Of a stretch of DNA of 13,435 nt, positions 1-6,621 are shown one piece after another. Below the pieces are notes generated by a model that did no database searches, had not been told where the DNA came from, and was given only the letters and a program-made list of their open reading frames with translations. The translations under genes and the position numbers were made by a program. The first letter of the stretch is position 1. Every line of letters begins with the position of its first letter. The DNA is from an uncultured Leucobacter sp. (GTDB taxonomy: Bacteria; Actinomycetota; Actinomycetes; Actinomycetales; Microbacteriaceae), in contig CAMFIY010000040.1 of the NCBI GenBank assembly GCA_945952575.1, forward strand, positions 1 through 13,435. Direction: 5' to 3'.

Positions 1-1123
1 GGAAGAACGAGATGACGCGTCTCCGGTTGCGGCGCACGTCCACGGCTGCGGTGAACTCGTCGGTGTGCTTCCACAGGATGCCCGCGTCCTCCGCTTGGAT
101 GCAGATCGCGTTCTTGATGGTCCGCGCGTGTCCGCGATCGTCGGCCAGGACCGCGTCCGAGTAGTGGATCTCGCCAAGGCAGTCGCAGCCGAGCTCGAGC
201 GAGTTCGCGCTCTTGCCCATCGAGTACTCGCCGGCGTCGAAGTAGTTCTGCCAGTAGCGCACCGGGCTGGGGTCGCCGTAGGGGACCACCATCTCGGCGA
301 CGGATGCGCGATAGACGATCGGCCGCTGCCGCCCGTCCTCCTCGAACCCGATCTGGTGCAGCACGAGGCCCTCCACCGGATCGAAGCCGAGGCGCACCTG
401 CCACTTCTCCCAGCTCAGCACATCGCCGTCGATGCGGAAGCTCGCGCCCTCGGGCTGCGAGATCTCGATCGGCTTCTGCGTGGTCCGGGGCTCGGGCAGC
501 CAGGAAGCGAGGTGGTAGTTGAACTGTTCGTGAGGCACGGGGACGACGTCGGTGTCGACGATCTCGACGACCTCGCCGGTGTTGAGATCGAGGTAGGCGA
601 CGAGGCCCTCGAGCGGATGGGCCCAGGCGTTGTCCTCCGGGCTCGGCTGGATGAAGCAGGATCCGCGGACGAGACGGCGGCCCGCTTCGCCCGGGATGTC
701 GAAGACGCCGGCCGAGAGGGCGCAGATGCGGACCGTCTCGATGTCGGTGATCCCGCGCTTCTCGACCGCCGCACGCCAGCGGGCGTCGCTCCGGATCATC
801 TGCTCGGAGGCCTCGTACTCGGTGAGCGTGATGGGGGCCTGGCCCTCGGTCGTCACGTCGAGCACGCGGGCGAGCAGGACGCGCCCCTCGGTCAGCGAGA
901 CGAGGACCTCGGTCTGCTCGCCGCTGCCGTGCTCGATCAGGGTGGAACGGACGCGGCGGTCGACGGGGGCGCCGGCGGCGACGTCCTGCTTGGCCGGCTC
1001 GACCAGGCTGACGAGGGCGAAGAGCGTGTCGTCGGTCACGTGGCCGGCGTCGAGGATGATGGCGCGATTCCGCTCGATCTCCTCAGAGGTGAGCCGATCG
1101 AGGGGGTGCGGGGTGGTGGTCAT
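1..1123 (-). CDS. Copper-containing primary amine oxidase (N-terminal 374 residues; cut by window edge)
   Basis: Copper/TPQ amine oxidases oxidatively deaminate primary amines (phenylethylamine, tyramine, histamine) to aldehyde, ammonia and hydrogen peroxide. I translated the minus strand from the ATG at 1121-1123. Residues 292-300 read WQNYFDAGE, the signature carrying the catalytic base, here Asp296 with the gate tyrosine at Tyr294. These sit two positions before Asp298 and Tyr296 of Arthrobacter globiformis phenylethylamine oxidase (from memory). Cys315 and Cys341 match that enzyme's disulfide with the same offset. The window ends after ...RRVISFF (residue 374); the TPQ tyrosine should be about residue 380, just outside, and the copper histidines also lie beyond. 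The start is 6 bases after the permease stop, and the ribosome site (AAGGGG) lies in the last permease codons, suggesting translational coupling. The preferred amine cannot be read from this part. Confidence 0.93.
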   Translation of the reverse strand, partial: MTTTPHPLDRLTSEEIERNRAIILDAGHVTDDTLFALVSLVEPAKQDVAAGAPVDRRVRSTLIEHGSGEQTEVLVSLTEGRVLLARVLDVTTEGQAPITLTEYEASEQMIRSDARWRAAVEKRGITDIETVRICALSAGVFDIPGEAGRRLVRGSCFIQPSPEDNAWAHPLEGLVAYLDLNTGEVVEIVDTDVVPVPHEQFNYHLASWLPEPRTTQKPIEISQPEGASFRIDGDVLSWEKWQVRLGFDPVEGLVLHQIGFEEDGRQRPIVYRASVAEMVVPYGDPSPVRYWQNYFDAGEYSMGKSANSLELGCDCLGEIHYSDAVLADDRGHARTIKNAICIQAEDAGILWKHTDEFTAAVDVRRNRRRVISFF

Positions 1124-1129
1124 GGGAGG

Positions 1130-2671
1130 TCAGTCCCCTTTCATGGTGTCGAGGTTCTCTTCGAAGCCCACCATCAGGGCTTCGGTGCGAAGGTCGGGCT
1201 TGACCTCACGGATCTTCCGGCCGCGGACGTAGCCGACGAGCGCCAGTGCGGCGAGCACGACGAGCGTGCCGATCGTGAGCGCGGTGAACGGGCCCTGCGC
1301 GACGCCCCAGATGTCCATGAAGTCGTACTCCTCGCCGAAGAGGCGCTCCAGGGTGCCGGGGAAGATGGCGACCCAGGATCCGAGCAGGATCCACAGGAAC
1401 GCGATGCCGCCGAGCACCGTGAACCCGGCGTTGCCGACGGGTGCGCGGAAGGGGCGCTCGACGTTCGGGTACTTCCAGCGCAGCTTGATGGCTGCGGGGA
1501 TGATGAGCAGGTAGCTCAGGAGGAAGGTGGAGATGGAGATCGTGAGCACCACGCCGAAGAGTGCGCCAGCATCGCCGCTGAGCTGCATCGCCGCGATGAG
1601 GAACACCGTGGCCACCGTGCCCGAGAGCAGGTTCACGTTGACCGGGGTGCCGAGGCCCTTGTGGATCCTGCCGAAGAAGCCGCCGAAGAAGGATCCGTCG
1701 GCCGCGGTCAGCGCCTGCATGCGGTCGCTGATGATCATCCAGGCCGCGCCCTGGGAGGCGAGGATAACGACGAACATGAGCGCCGCGATCACGACCATGG
1801 AGTCGGCCGCGGGGCCGTACACGGTGAAGACCGTCTTCACCGCGTCGAGCAGGCCTCCGATGCCGGTGATCGTCTTCGTCGGCAGCACGAGCAGCATCGC
1901 GAGGATGGGAAGCAGGTAGCAGAGCGCGGAGACGAGCCCGGATCGGGCGATCGCCACGGGGATGTCGTGCTTCGGGTTCTTCATCTCGTCCGAGGCGCTG
2001 TTGCTGGCCTCGAATCCGAGGTAGGCGAAGAGCAGCAGCGGCACCAGGCCGAGGAACCCGGCGAGGGTCGGGCTGAAGTCGGAGAGGCTCAGCGGCTGCA
2101 CGCCGTGCTGCACCGCGTAGATGACGGTGGTGAACAGGAAGAAGGCGATGAAGACCACCTTGAGCACGCCGCCCATCGTGGGCAGCCACTTGGCTTTCGC
2201 GAGCGAGAGGATCGCCGCGAGGACCGTGATCCAGATGAACACGATCTTGAACACCCAGTCCCCGACCGAGCCGGTGGGGAGCGGGCTCACGAACTGATCC
2301 CAGGTCGCGGTCGCGAGGAACGCCATGGAGCCGCCGACCCAGACGGGCTGGGTGACCCAGCTGAGGATGGAGGCGATCGCTCCGGCAGGGCGCCCGAACG
2401 CCTGTCGCACCCAGAGATAGGCCCCGCCCTCACCGATGAAGGTGCTGCCGGTCTCGGCGAAGATGAGCGCGTAGGGCACGAGGAAGAAGACCGCGAGGAT
2501 CAACGTCCAGGTGAACGTCTCGGCACCGAAGCCCGCGGTTTGCGCCAGCACTTCGATGCTGAGCACCGCGGACATGACGATCAGGATGATGTCGAATCGT
2601 CCGAGCGTCTTCTTCAGATGCGTCTTCTGCTCTTCCGCGAATGCGGTCGTGTTCTCCAGGGATGACACCAT
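1130..2671 (-). CDS. APC-superfamily amino acid/amine permease
   Basis: A 513-residue integral membrane protein of the amino acid-polyamine-organocation superfamily, near the usual 450-520 residues for the family. Hydrophobic segments of about 20 residues recur from residue 27 to about 495, consistent with 12 membrane helices. The first helix carries the small-residue stretch QTAGFGAE, and a GEGGAYLWVRQAFG segment follows, typical of the family's early helices. The charged C-terminal tail (after GYVRGRKIREVKPD) should be cytoplasmic. The gene is first in an operon with the amine oxidase, 6 bases apart, so import of that oxidase's amine substrate is the natural inference; an amino acid or an exchange substrate remains possible. 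It is divergent from a TetR gene with an inverted repeat in the shared spacer. The start could be the ATG at 2671 or the GTG one codon later (see the ribosome site at 2675-2681). Confidence 0.92.
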   Translation of the reverse strand: MVSSLENTTAFAEEQKTHLKKTLGRFDIILIVMSAVLSIEVLAQTAGFGAETFTWTLILAVFFLVPYALIFAETGSTFIGEGGAYLWVRQAFGRPAGAIASILSWVTQPVWVGGSMAFLATATWDQFVSPLPTGSVGDWVFKIVFIWITVLAAILSLAKAKWLPTMGGVLKVVFIAFFLFTTVIYAVQHGVQPLSLSDFSPTLAGFLGLVPLLLFAYLGFEASNSASDEMKNPKHDIPVAIARSGLVSALCYLLPILAMLLVLPTKTITGIGGLLDAVKTVFTVYGPAADSMVVIAALMFVVILASQGAAWMIISDRMQALTAADGSFFGGFFGRIHKGLGTPVNVNLLSGTVATVFLIAAMQLSGDAGALFGVVLTISISTFLLSYLLIIPAAIKLRWKYPNVERPFRAPVGNAGFTVLGGIAFLWILLGSWVAIFPGTLERLFGEEYDFMDIWGVAQGPFTALTIGTLVVLAALALVGYVRGRKIREVKPDLRTEALMVGFEENLDTMKGD

Positions 2672-2674
2672 CCA

Positions 2675-2681
2675 CCTCCTT
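2675..2681 (-). promoter_or_regulatory. Strong ribosome binding site of the permease; start choice ambiguous
   Basis: The minus strand reads AAGGAGG, a near-perfect match to the 16S rRNA 3' end. GGAGG is only 3 bases from the ATG at 2669-2671 but 6 bases from the in-frame GTG at 2666-2668. The spacing favours the GTG, which would remove one residue. Confidence 0.7.
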
Positions 2682-2709
2682 GTGGGTGCTCCGCGTCCAG
2701 TTCTTTGCG

Positions 2710-2730
2710 GTGTAACCTAATGAATTACAC
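2710..2730. promoter_or_regulatory. Inverted repeat GTGTAA-N9-TTACAC, probable TetR operator
   Basis: Two perfect 6-base arms are separated by 9 bases in the divergent spacer between the permease and the TetR gene. The site is 38 bases upstream of the permease start and 85 bases upstream of the regulator start. TetR proteins bind short palindromes as dimers and usually sit beside the genes they control, so autoregulation plus control of the permease-oxidase operon is inferred. A minus-strand TAGGTT inside the repeat could be a -10 box, but no convincing -35 box was found. Confidence 0.6.
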
Positions 2731-2737
2731 GAAGTCA

Positions 2738-2753
2738 CGGTGTTTCCTAGCGA
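2738..2753. repeat. Degenerate direct copy of the left operator half, 30 bp downstream
   Basis: The 16 bases here match 2708-2723 at 12 positions (shared pattern CGGTGT-NN-CCTA-NN-GA), at an offset of exactly 30 bp, close to three helical turns. The TTACAC arm is absent, so this would be a half-site only. Confidence 0.4.
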
Positions 2754-2815
2754 TCCGGGGCCTTGCGCCATTCACATCCGCGGTCGCCTGCATCTGTTCA
2801 GGAGATGATGCGTTC

Positions 2816-3427
2816 ATGGCACGACCGAAGAATCAGGGGGCGCGGCGCGCGGAGCTCGTCCAGGCCGCGAAGCAGGCGATCGCCGGGCGGGGGATCACCG
2901 GTCTGCGCGCCGTCGACGTCGCCGCGCAGACCCAGCTCAGCCCCGGGACGGTCGCGTACTACTACCCGAATCTGGAGGACCTCATCCAGGAGGTGCATCG
3001 GGACGCGGTATCCCGCTTCTACTGGAACCGGCTGCGCGAGATCGAGTCGATCGAGGATCCGCGGATGAAGCTCGGCCGGATCATCCGCAGCGGCATCCCG
3101 ACCTCGCGGGACGACATCGACTTCCAGGCGCTCAACGAACTGCACACGCACGCGTTCCGCGATGAGTTCCACGGTCGGCTCATGGCCGAGCTCTACGCGC
3201 AGGAGGTGTCCCTCTACACATCGGTGCTCGCCGAAGGCGTGCAGCGCGGGTGCTTCGTGCTGAAGCTGCCCGTGGAGTCCGTCGCCAGCAATCTCGTCGC
3301 TCTCGAGGACGCCTACGGCCTGCACTTCATGGGCGGCGCCGCTCTGAGCGGCGACGAGATCTATCGCTTGATCGCCGCGAACGCGGAGGCGATGACCGGG
3401 TGCGTGCTCGGGGACGGGAGAGGATGA
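2816..3427 (+). CDS. TetR-family transcriptional regulator
   Basis: A 203-residue one-component regulator of normal TetR length. Residues about 10-57 form the DNA-binding domain, with the helix-turn-helix around residues 30-50 and the characteristic PGTVAYYYPNLEDLI segment (residues 43-57). The rest is the helical ligand-binding and dimer domain; the BetI-like look of its C-terminal part is a weak impression. I chose the ATG at 2816 because MARPKNQGARRAEL is a typical TetR N-terminus. The frame stays open upstream to a TTG at 2705, but that extra 37-residue part is cysteine-rich and unlike the family and would run through the operator. A GGAG lies 11 bases before the ATG, a long spacing. Divergence from the permease-amine oxidase pair suggests it represses them until an amine or its aldehyde binds; the ligand is unknown. 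Confidence 0.9.
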   Translation: MARPKNQGARRAELVQAAKQAIAGRGITGLRAVDVAAQTQLSPGTVAYYYPNLEDLIQEVHRDAVSRFYWNRLREIESIEDPRMKLGRIIRSGIPTSRDDIDFQALNELHTHAFRDEFHGRLMAELYAQEVSLYTSVLAEGVQRGCFVLKLPVESVASNLVALEDAYGLHFMGGAALSGDEIYRLIAANAEAMTGCVLGDGRG

Positions 3428-3478
3428 CAGTGGGCCGAAGGCGAGCGGACTCGGGCGCCGTAGTAGTCTCGGTGTGTC

Positions 3479-3551
3479 GCCTCCGTAGCTCAGTGGATAG
3501 AGCAACGGCCTTCTAATCCGTCGGTCGCAGGTTCGAATCCTGCCGGGGGCA
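3479..3551 (+). tRNA. tRNA-Arg(UCU)
   Basis: A 73-base cloverleaf can be drawn. The acceptor stem is GCCTCCG (3479-3485) with CGGGGGC (3544-3550), one T-G wobble and discriminator A at 3551. The D-arm has GCTC/GAGC. The anticodon loop CTTCTAA (3510-3516) gives anticodon UCU, reading AGA, a rare arginine codon in such GC-rich genomes. The T-arm is GCAGG-TTCGAAT-CCTGC. The base pair next to the anticodon loop is a C-T mismatch. The 3' CCA is not encoded. A TAGTCT at 3464-3469 is a plausible -10 box, placing the start about three bases before the mature 5' end. Confidence 0.96.
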
Positions 3552-3571
3552 CTCGCTCCGCCGATACCGGG

Positions 3572-3600
3572 CAGCGTGAGCATTCGTCGCGAGCGCGCTG
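3572..3600 (+). terminator. Possible hairpin downstream of the tRNA
   Basis: CAGCGTG (3572-3578) pairs with CGCGCTG (3594-3600) over 7 bp including one G-T wobble, 20 bases after the tRNA. There is no T-run, so termination is only a suggestion; the hairpin could instead take part in tRNA 3' processing. Confidence 0.25.
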
Positions 3601-3610
3601 TGAAGCCAGA

Positions 3611-3654
3611 GGATGAGCAGCTGCGGAGGCGCCCGCCCGGCCCGCGCCGCATCC
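3611..3654 (+). terminator. Possible GC-rich two-part hairpin before the importer promoter
   Basis: The outer arms GGATG (3611-3615) and CATCC (3650-3654) enclose inner arms GGCGC (3628-3632) and GCGCC (3644-3648). A short TTT follows. The pairing is asymmetric, with 12 unpaired bases on one side. It could insulate the tRNA from the importer operon, but the evidence is weak. Confidence 0.25.
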
Positions 3655-3730
3655 TTTCCAGCGTGCCGACGCAGGTCTGCCGGCGGCCCTGCTCAGTCGG
3701 CGAAGCAGCGGCGATATCGCGAAAGCGCAC

Positions 3731-3760
3731 TCAGTACCGATTACCTATATTTCCTACTGA
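3731..3760 (+). promoter_or_regulatory. Importer promoter -10 box inside an inverted repeat (candidate Rrf2 operator)
   Basis: TCAGTA (3731-3736) and TACTGA (3755-3760) form a perfect inverted repeat with an 18-base spacer. The spacer contains TATATT (3746-3751), the best -10 box in the gap, and the repeat centre falls at its edge. No good -35 box is present. The region is distinctly AT-richer than its surroundings. A protein bound here would block RNA polymerase; the Rrf2 regulator at the operon's end is the natural candidate. The predicted leader is about 70 bases. Confidence 0.5.
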
Positions 3761-3783
3761 ACATGTGGGGTTTGCGTACGTTT

Positions 3784-3812
3784 CTTCTAGAAGCGATCCG
3801 AGCCGAGCTCGG
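3784..3812 (+). repeat. Two perfect 10-bp palindromes in the importer leader
   Basis: CTTCTAGAAG (3784-3793) and CCGAGCTCGG (3803-3812) lie in the predicted 5' leader, between the -10 box and the ribosome site at 3819-3822. Neither has a loop large enough for a stable hairpin on its own, so protein binding is more plausible than RNA structure. Chance is also possible for palindromes of this length. Confidence 0.35.
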
Positions 3813-3829
3813 GGAATTGGAGAACAGGA

Positions 3830-4882
3830 ATGCGCGCTGCCCACATGATCGCCGCCGTCGTGGCCGGGGTACTCACACTTTCCGCCTGCGCGGGCGCTGG
3901 CACCGCGCCATCCGGTGGATCGTCCTCCGGCGACGCGCCCGACACCGTCACGATCGGGTACTTCCCGAACCTGACGCATGCGCCCGCGATCGTGGGCCTC
4001 GCCGACGGCGCCTATCAGCACGCGCTCGGTGAGGACGTCACGATCAAGACGGCGACCTTCAATTCCGGAACGGAGGAGATAGAGGCGCTCTTCGCGGGGG
4101 GCATCGACATCGGTTTCATCGGGCCCAGTCCGACCGTCACGGGCTGGCAGAAGAGCAAAGGGGAAGCGCTGCGCGTCATCGCCGGCGCCGCAGCCAACGG
4201 AGCCGCGCTCGTCGTCCGCGACGGCATCGACTCGCCGGCCGACCTGAAGGGCACGACCATTGCGACGCCGAGCCTCGGGAACACGCAGGACGTCGCGGCG
4301 CGCTACTGGCTGAAGGAGCAGGGCTTCACGACCGACCAGGCCGGCGGCGGCGATGTCAGCATCCAGCCGCAGGACAACGCCACGGCGCTCACCGCGTTGC
4401 AGACCGGGTCGATCGACGGCGCGTGGGTGCCCGAACCGTGGGCGACGCGCATGGTCGAGGAGGCCGGGGCGCACGTACTCGTCAACGAGCCCGACATCTG
4501 GGACGGCGGCCGATTCGTCACCACCAACGTCATCGTGAGCACGAAGTTCCTCAACGAGCATCCGCAGGCGGTCAGCGACTTCCTGTCCGGCCTCCTCACC
4601 ACGATCGACGACATGGAGGCCGACCCCGCCAAGGCACAAGCGACGGTCGCTGCGCAGATCGGGAAGATCACCGGTTCGACTCCGAACGAGGAGCAGCTCG
4701 CCCTGGCCTGGAAGAATGTCGTGTTCACGGCCGATCCGCTGGCTTCCACGCTCGTCACTCAGGCTGACCACGCCGTCGCCGTCGGACTGCTGGAGAAGAC
4801 CGATCTGTCCGGGCTCTATGCACTCGATCCGCTCAACGCGCTGCTCGCCAAGCGCGGGGACTCCCCGGTGGAGGGCGAATGA
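3830..4882 (+). CDS. ABC importer substrate-binding lipoprotein, SsuA/NrtA/TauA family
   Basis: A 350-residue solute-binding protein. Residues 1-20 are a lipoprotein signal with lipobox LSAC, so Cys20 should be lipidated and the protein tethered outside the membrane. A Gly/Ser/Pro-rich linker runs to about residue 35. The first strand, TIGYFPNLTHAP (41-52), and the later EALFAGGIDIGFIGPSP and GAWVPEPWA segments are characteristic of the NMT1/SsuA-like family that captures sulfonates, taurine, nitrate or related anions. GGAG (3819-3822) is 7 bases before the ATG, a good ribosome site. The stop overlaps the ATPase start by 4 bases (ATGA). Family membership is clear; the ligand is not, since paralogues differ by few pocket residues. 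The Rrf2 gene at the operon's end makes a sulfur compound the favoured guess. Confidence 0.9.
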   Translation: MRAAHMIAAVVAGVLTLSACAGAGTAPSGGSSSGDAPDTVTIGYFPNLTHAPAIVGLADGAYQHALGEDVTIKTATFNSGTEEIEALFAGGIDIGFIGPSPTVTGWQKSKGEALRVIAGAAANGAALVVRDGIDSPADLKGTTIATPSLGNTQDVAARYWLKEQGFTTDQAGGGDVSIQPQDNATALTALQTGSIDGAWVPEPWATRMVEEAGAHVLVNEPDIWDGGRFVTTNVIVSTKFLNEHPQAVSDFLSGLLTTIDDMEADPAKAQATVAAQIGKITGSTPNEEQLALAWKNVVFTADPLASTLVTQADHAVAVGLLEKTDLSGLYALDPLNALLAKRGDSPVEGE

Positions 4883-5643
4883 ACGCCGTGACGACCTCTG
4901 CGGTGCGCTTCGAGCACGTCTCGATGCGTTACGGACGCTCGCCGCTGCTGGCCTTGTCGGACGTCGCCCTCGTCATCGACGAGGGCGAGTTCCTCTGCCT
5001 CCTCGGACGTTCCGGCTGCGGCAAGAGCACCCTGCTCTCGTTGGCGGCGGGCCTGGAGACGCCGACCGCCGGCCGCGTCGACCTCGGTGGGCGCCGAGTC
5101 GGCATGATGTTCCAGGACTCCGGTCTGTTCCCCTGGCTGACCGTGCACGGCAACATCGAGCTCGCACTGCGCCTGTCGGGTGTCCCGAAGCGGGAGCGCT
5201 CCGACCGCATCGCCGAGCTGCTCGAGGTCGTGCGTCTGCCCGGCGTGCAGCAGCGGCGGCCGCATGAGCTGTCGGGCGGAATGCGGCAGCGCGTCGCACT
5301 CGCTCGCACCCTCGCGCAGGAGTGCCAGGTGCTGCTGATGGACGAGCCGTTCGCGGCGCTCGACGCCATCACTCGCGACGCGATGCACGACGAGATCGAG
5401 CGGATCGCCGGTGAGCGCGCACTCACGGTGCTGTTCGTGACCCACAATGTGCGCGAGGCGGTGCGCCTCGGCGATCGCGTCGTCCTCATGCAGCCCGGCC
5501 CCGGCCGGGTCGCGAGCGAGCTGATCGTCGACCTGCCCCGACCGCGGAGGATGGACGATCCCGACATCGCCGTGCGCGCGGCCGTCCTCCGCGATCGGCT
5601 CGACGAGCAGGACGAGCTCGAGCGACGGAGCGCGGCCGCATGA
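4879..5643 (+). CDS. ABC importer ATP-binding subunit, SsuB/NrtD/TauB family
   Basis: A 254-residue ATPase that powers the importer from the cytoplasmic face. All nucleotide-binding motifs are intact: Walker A GRSGCGKST (43-51), Q-loop Gln79 in MMFQDSGLFPW, signature LSGGMRQR (131-138), Walker B VLLMDEP (151-157) with the D-loop ALD ending at 162, and the switch His189 in FVTHN. Length is normal for the SsuB group. About 50 residues after the H-loop are arginine- and aspartate-rich and show no extra regulatory domain. A GGAGG lies 4 bases before the ATG, which overlaps the binding-protein stop by 4 bases. The stop in turn overlaps the permease start, also as ATGA. The arrangement indicates one transcript with coupled translation. 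Confidence 0.94.
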   Translation: MNAVTTSAVRFEHVSMRYGRSPLLALSDVALVIDEGEFLCLLGRSGCGKSTLLSLAAGLETPTAGRVDLGGRRVGMMFQDSGLFPWLTVHGNIELALRLSGVPKRERSDRIAELLEVVRLPGVQQRRPHELSGGMRQRVALARTLAQECQVLLMDEPFAALDAITRDAMHDEIERIAGERALTVLFVTHNVREAVRLGDRVVLMQPGPGRVASELIVDLPRPRRMDDPDIAVRAAVLRDRLDEQDELERRSAAA

Positions 5644-6527
5644 CCGCCGTGATCGAGCCGGTGCTCGAACAGGAGCCCGTGCGGCGGTCGGCGCCGCTGC
5701 CGCTGCCCGCGCCGACGGCTCCGCGCGTCCGACCCGGCACCCTCGTGAAACGGATATGGGCGAGGCTGTGGCCGCCCCTGCTCGCAGTCGGCATCGTCAT
5801 CGTCGCGTGGGAGCTGCTGTTCCTGTCGGGTATCAAGCCGGCGTATGTGCTGCCCGATCCGTTGACGGTGTTCGGTCGGCTGGGCGAGCTGCTGGCCGAG
5901 CCGTCGTTCTGGGGCGGAGCCGCGACCACGATGGGGCGAGCCGTGTTCGGCTTTGCGATCGCGCTCGCCATCGGCACGGTGCTCGGCGCCGCCGTGGCCC
6001 GATCCAGGATTCTCCGCGCCGCAGTCGGCTCACTGCTGTCAGGTCTGCAGACGATGCCGTCGATCGCCTGGTTCCCGCTCGCGATCCTGTTCTTCGGGCT
6101 GACCGAGCAGGCGATCACCTTCGTCATCGTGCTCGGTGCCGCTCCGTCGATCGCCAACGGGCTCATCTCGGGCATCGATGACGTGCCGCCGCAGCTGCTG
6201 CGCGCCGGTCACACGCTGGGCGCGCGCGGATTCCGCATGCTCCGCTACGTCATCCTGCCCGCGGCGCTGCCGACCTATGTGGCGGGACTCAAGCAGGGAT
6301 GGGCATTCGCGTGGCGATCGCTGCTGGCCGGCGAGCTGCTCGTGACCATCTCGCAGGTGCTTGCGCTCGGGGTGCTGCTTTCGAACGCCCGCAACTTCGC
6401 CGACGCGCCGACACTGCTCGCGATCATGATCGTGATCCTGATCATCGGGATGATCGTGGACGGCATCTTCTCGTGGGTCGCGAACGGCATCCGCCGACGA
6501 CGCGGGCTCGGTACCGCCCGACTGTGA
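5640..6527 (+). CDS. ABC importer membrane permease, SsuC/NrtB/TauC family
   Basis: A 295-residue membrane subunit, presumably acting as a homodimer because only one permease gene is present. A proline-rich N-terminal segment (about 13-34) precedes the first helix (about 45-63). Further hydrophobic stretches lie near 100-120, 130-152, 157-176, 226-248 and 258-280, giving the family's six-helix layout. The coupling loop that docks on the ATPase is at about 186-212 (LLRAGHTLGARGF through VILPAALP), and the LQTMPSIAWFPLAILFFG stretch (136-153) is typical of the sulfonate/nitrate/taurine permeases. The C-terminus ends in a short arginine-rich tail. It overlaps the ATPase gene by 4 bases. No strong terminator follows; a 6-bp stem at 6542-6563 has no T-run. 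Confidence 0.93.
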   Translation: MTAVIEPVLEQEPVRRSAPLPLPAPTAPRVRPGTLVKRIWARLWPPLLAVGIVIVAWELLFLSGIKPAYVLPDPLTVFGRLGELLAEPSFWGGAATTMGRAVFGFAIALAIGTVLGAAVARSRILRAAVGSLLSGLQTMPSIAWFPLAILFFGLTEQAITFVIVLGAAPSIANGLISGIDDVPPQLLRAGHTLGARGFRMLRYVILPAALPTYVAGLKQGWAFAWRSLLAGELLVTISQVLALGVLLSNARNFADAPTLLAIMIVILIIGMIVDGIFSWVANGIRRRRGLGTARL

Positions 6528-6576
6528 GCGGCACCGCCCGGCTCCGGTCCGCCGCACCCGGAGACCTGCCCCTCCC

Positions 6577-6586
6577 TCAGTAGGAT
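6577..6586 (+). promoter_or_regulatory. Candidate promoter of the Rrf2 gene with a TCAGTA half-site
   Basis: TAGGAT (6581-6586) fits a -10 box and would start transcription about 30 bases before the regulator ATG. No -35 box is evident. TCAGTA (6577-6582) overlaps this box and repeats the left arm found at 3731-3736. In both places a GATT follows one or two bases later. Confidence 0.4.
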
Positions 6587-6621
6587 TGACGGAGCAGCCG
6601 ATCCGGACGAGGTGGTGTTCC

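Noticed and set aside
65..2665. An 866-codon open frame on the plus strand across the amine oxidase and permease genes
   Set aside because: It lies antisense to two clear genes. Its translation is a monotonous string of Asp, Glu, Arg, His and Gly with no family motif, as expected opposite GC-rich coding sequence with strong third-position bias.
2705..2815. 37-codon N-terminal extension of the TetR gene from a TTG
   Set aside because: It would translate the operator region, is unlike TetR N-termini and has no ribosome site; the ATG at 2816 begins a normal family N-terminus.
3479..3551. tRNA gene as an integration site for a genomic island
   Set aside because: No copy of the tRNA 3' end, integrase gene or change of base composition was seen on either side.
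6542..6563. Stem CTCCGG/CCGGAG after the ABC permease as a terminator
   Set aside because: Only 6 bp with a 10-base loop and no T-run; stems of this size are frequent in such GC-rich sequence.
6586..6621. 12-codon extension of the Rrf2 gene from a TTG
   Set aside because: The Rrf2 family starts at MQITARADYAVRAL, and a ribosome site stands 6 bases before that ATG. The TTG overlaps the likely -10 box.
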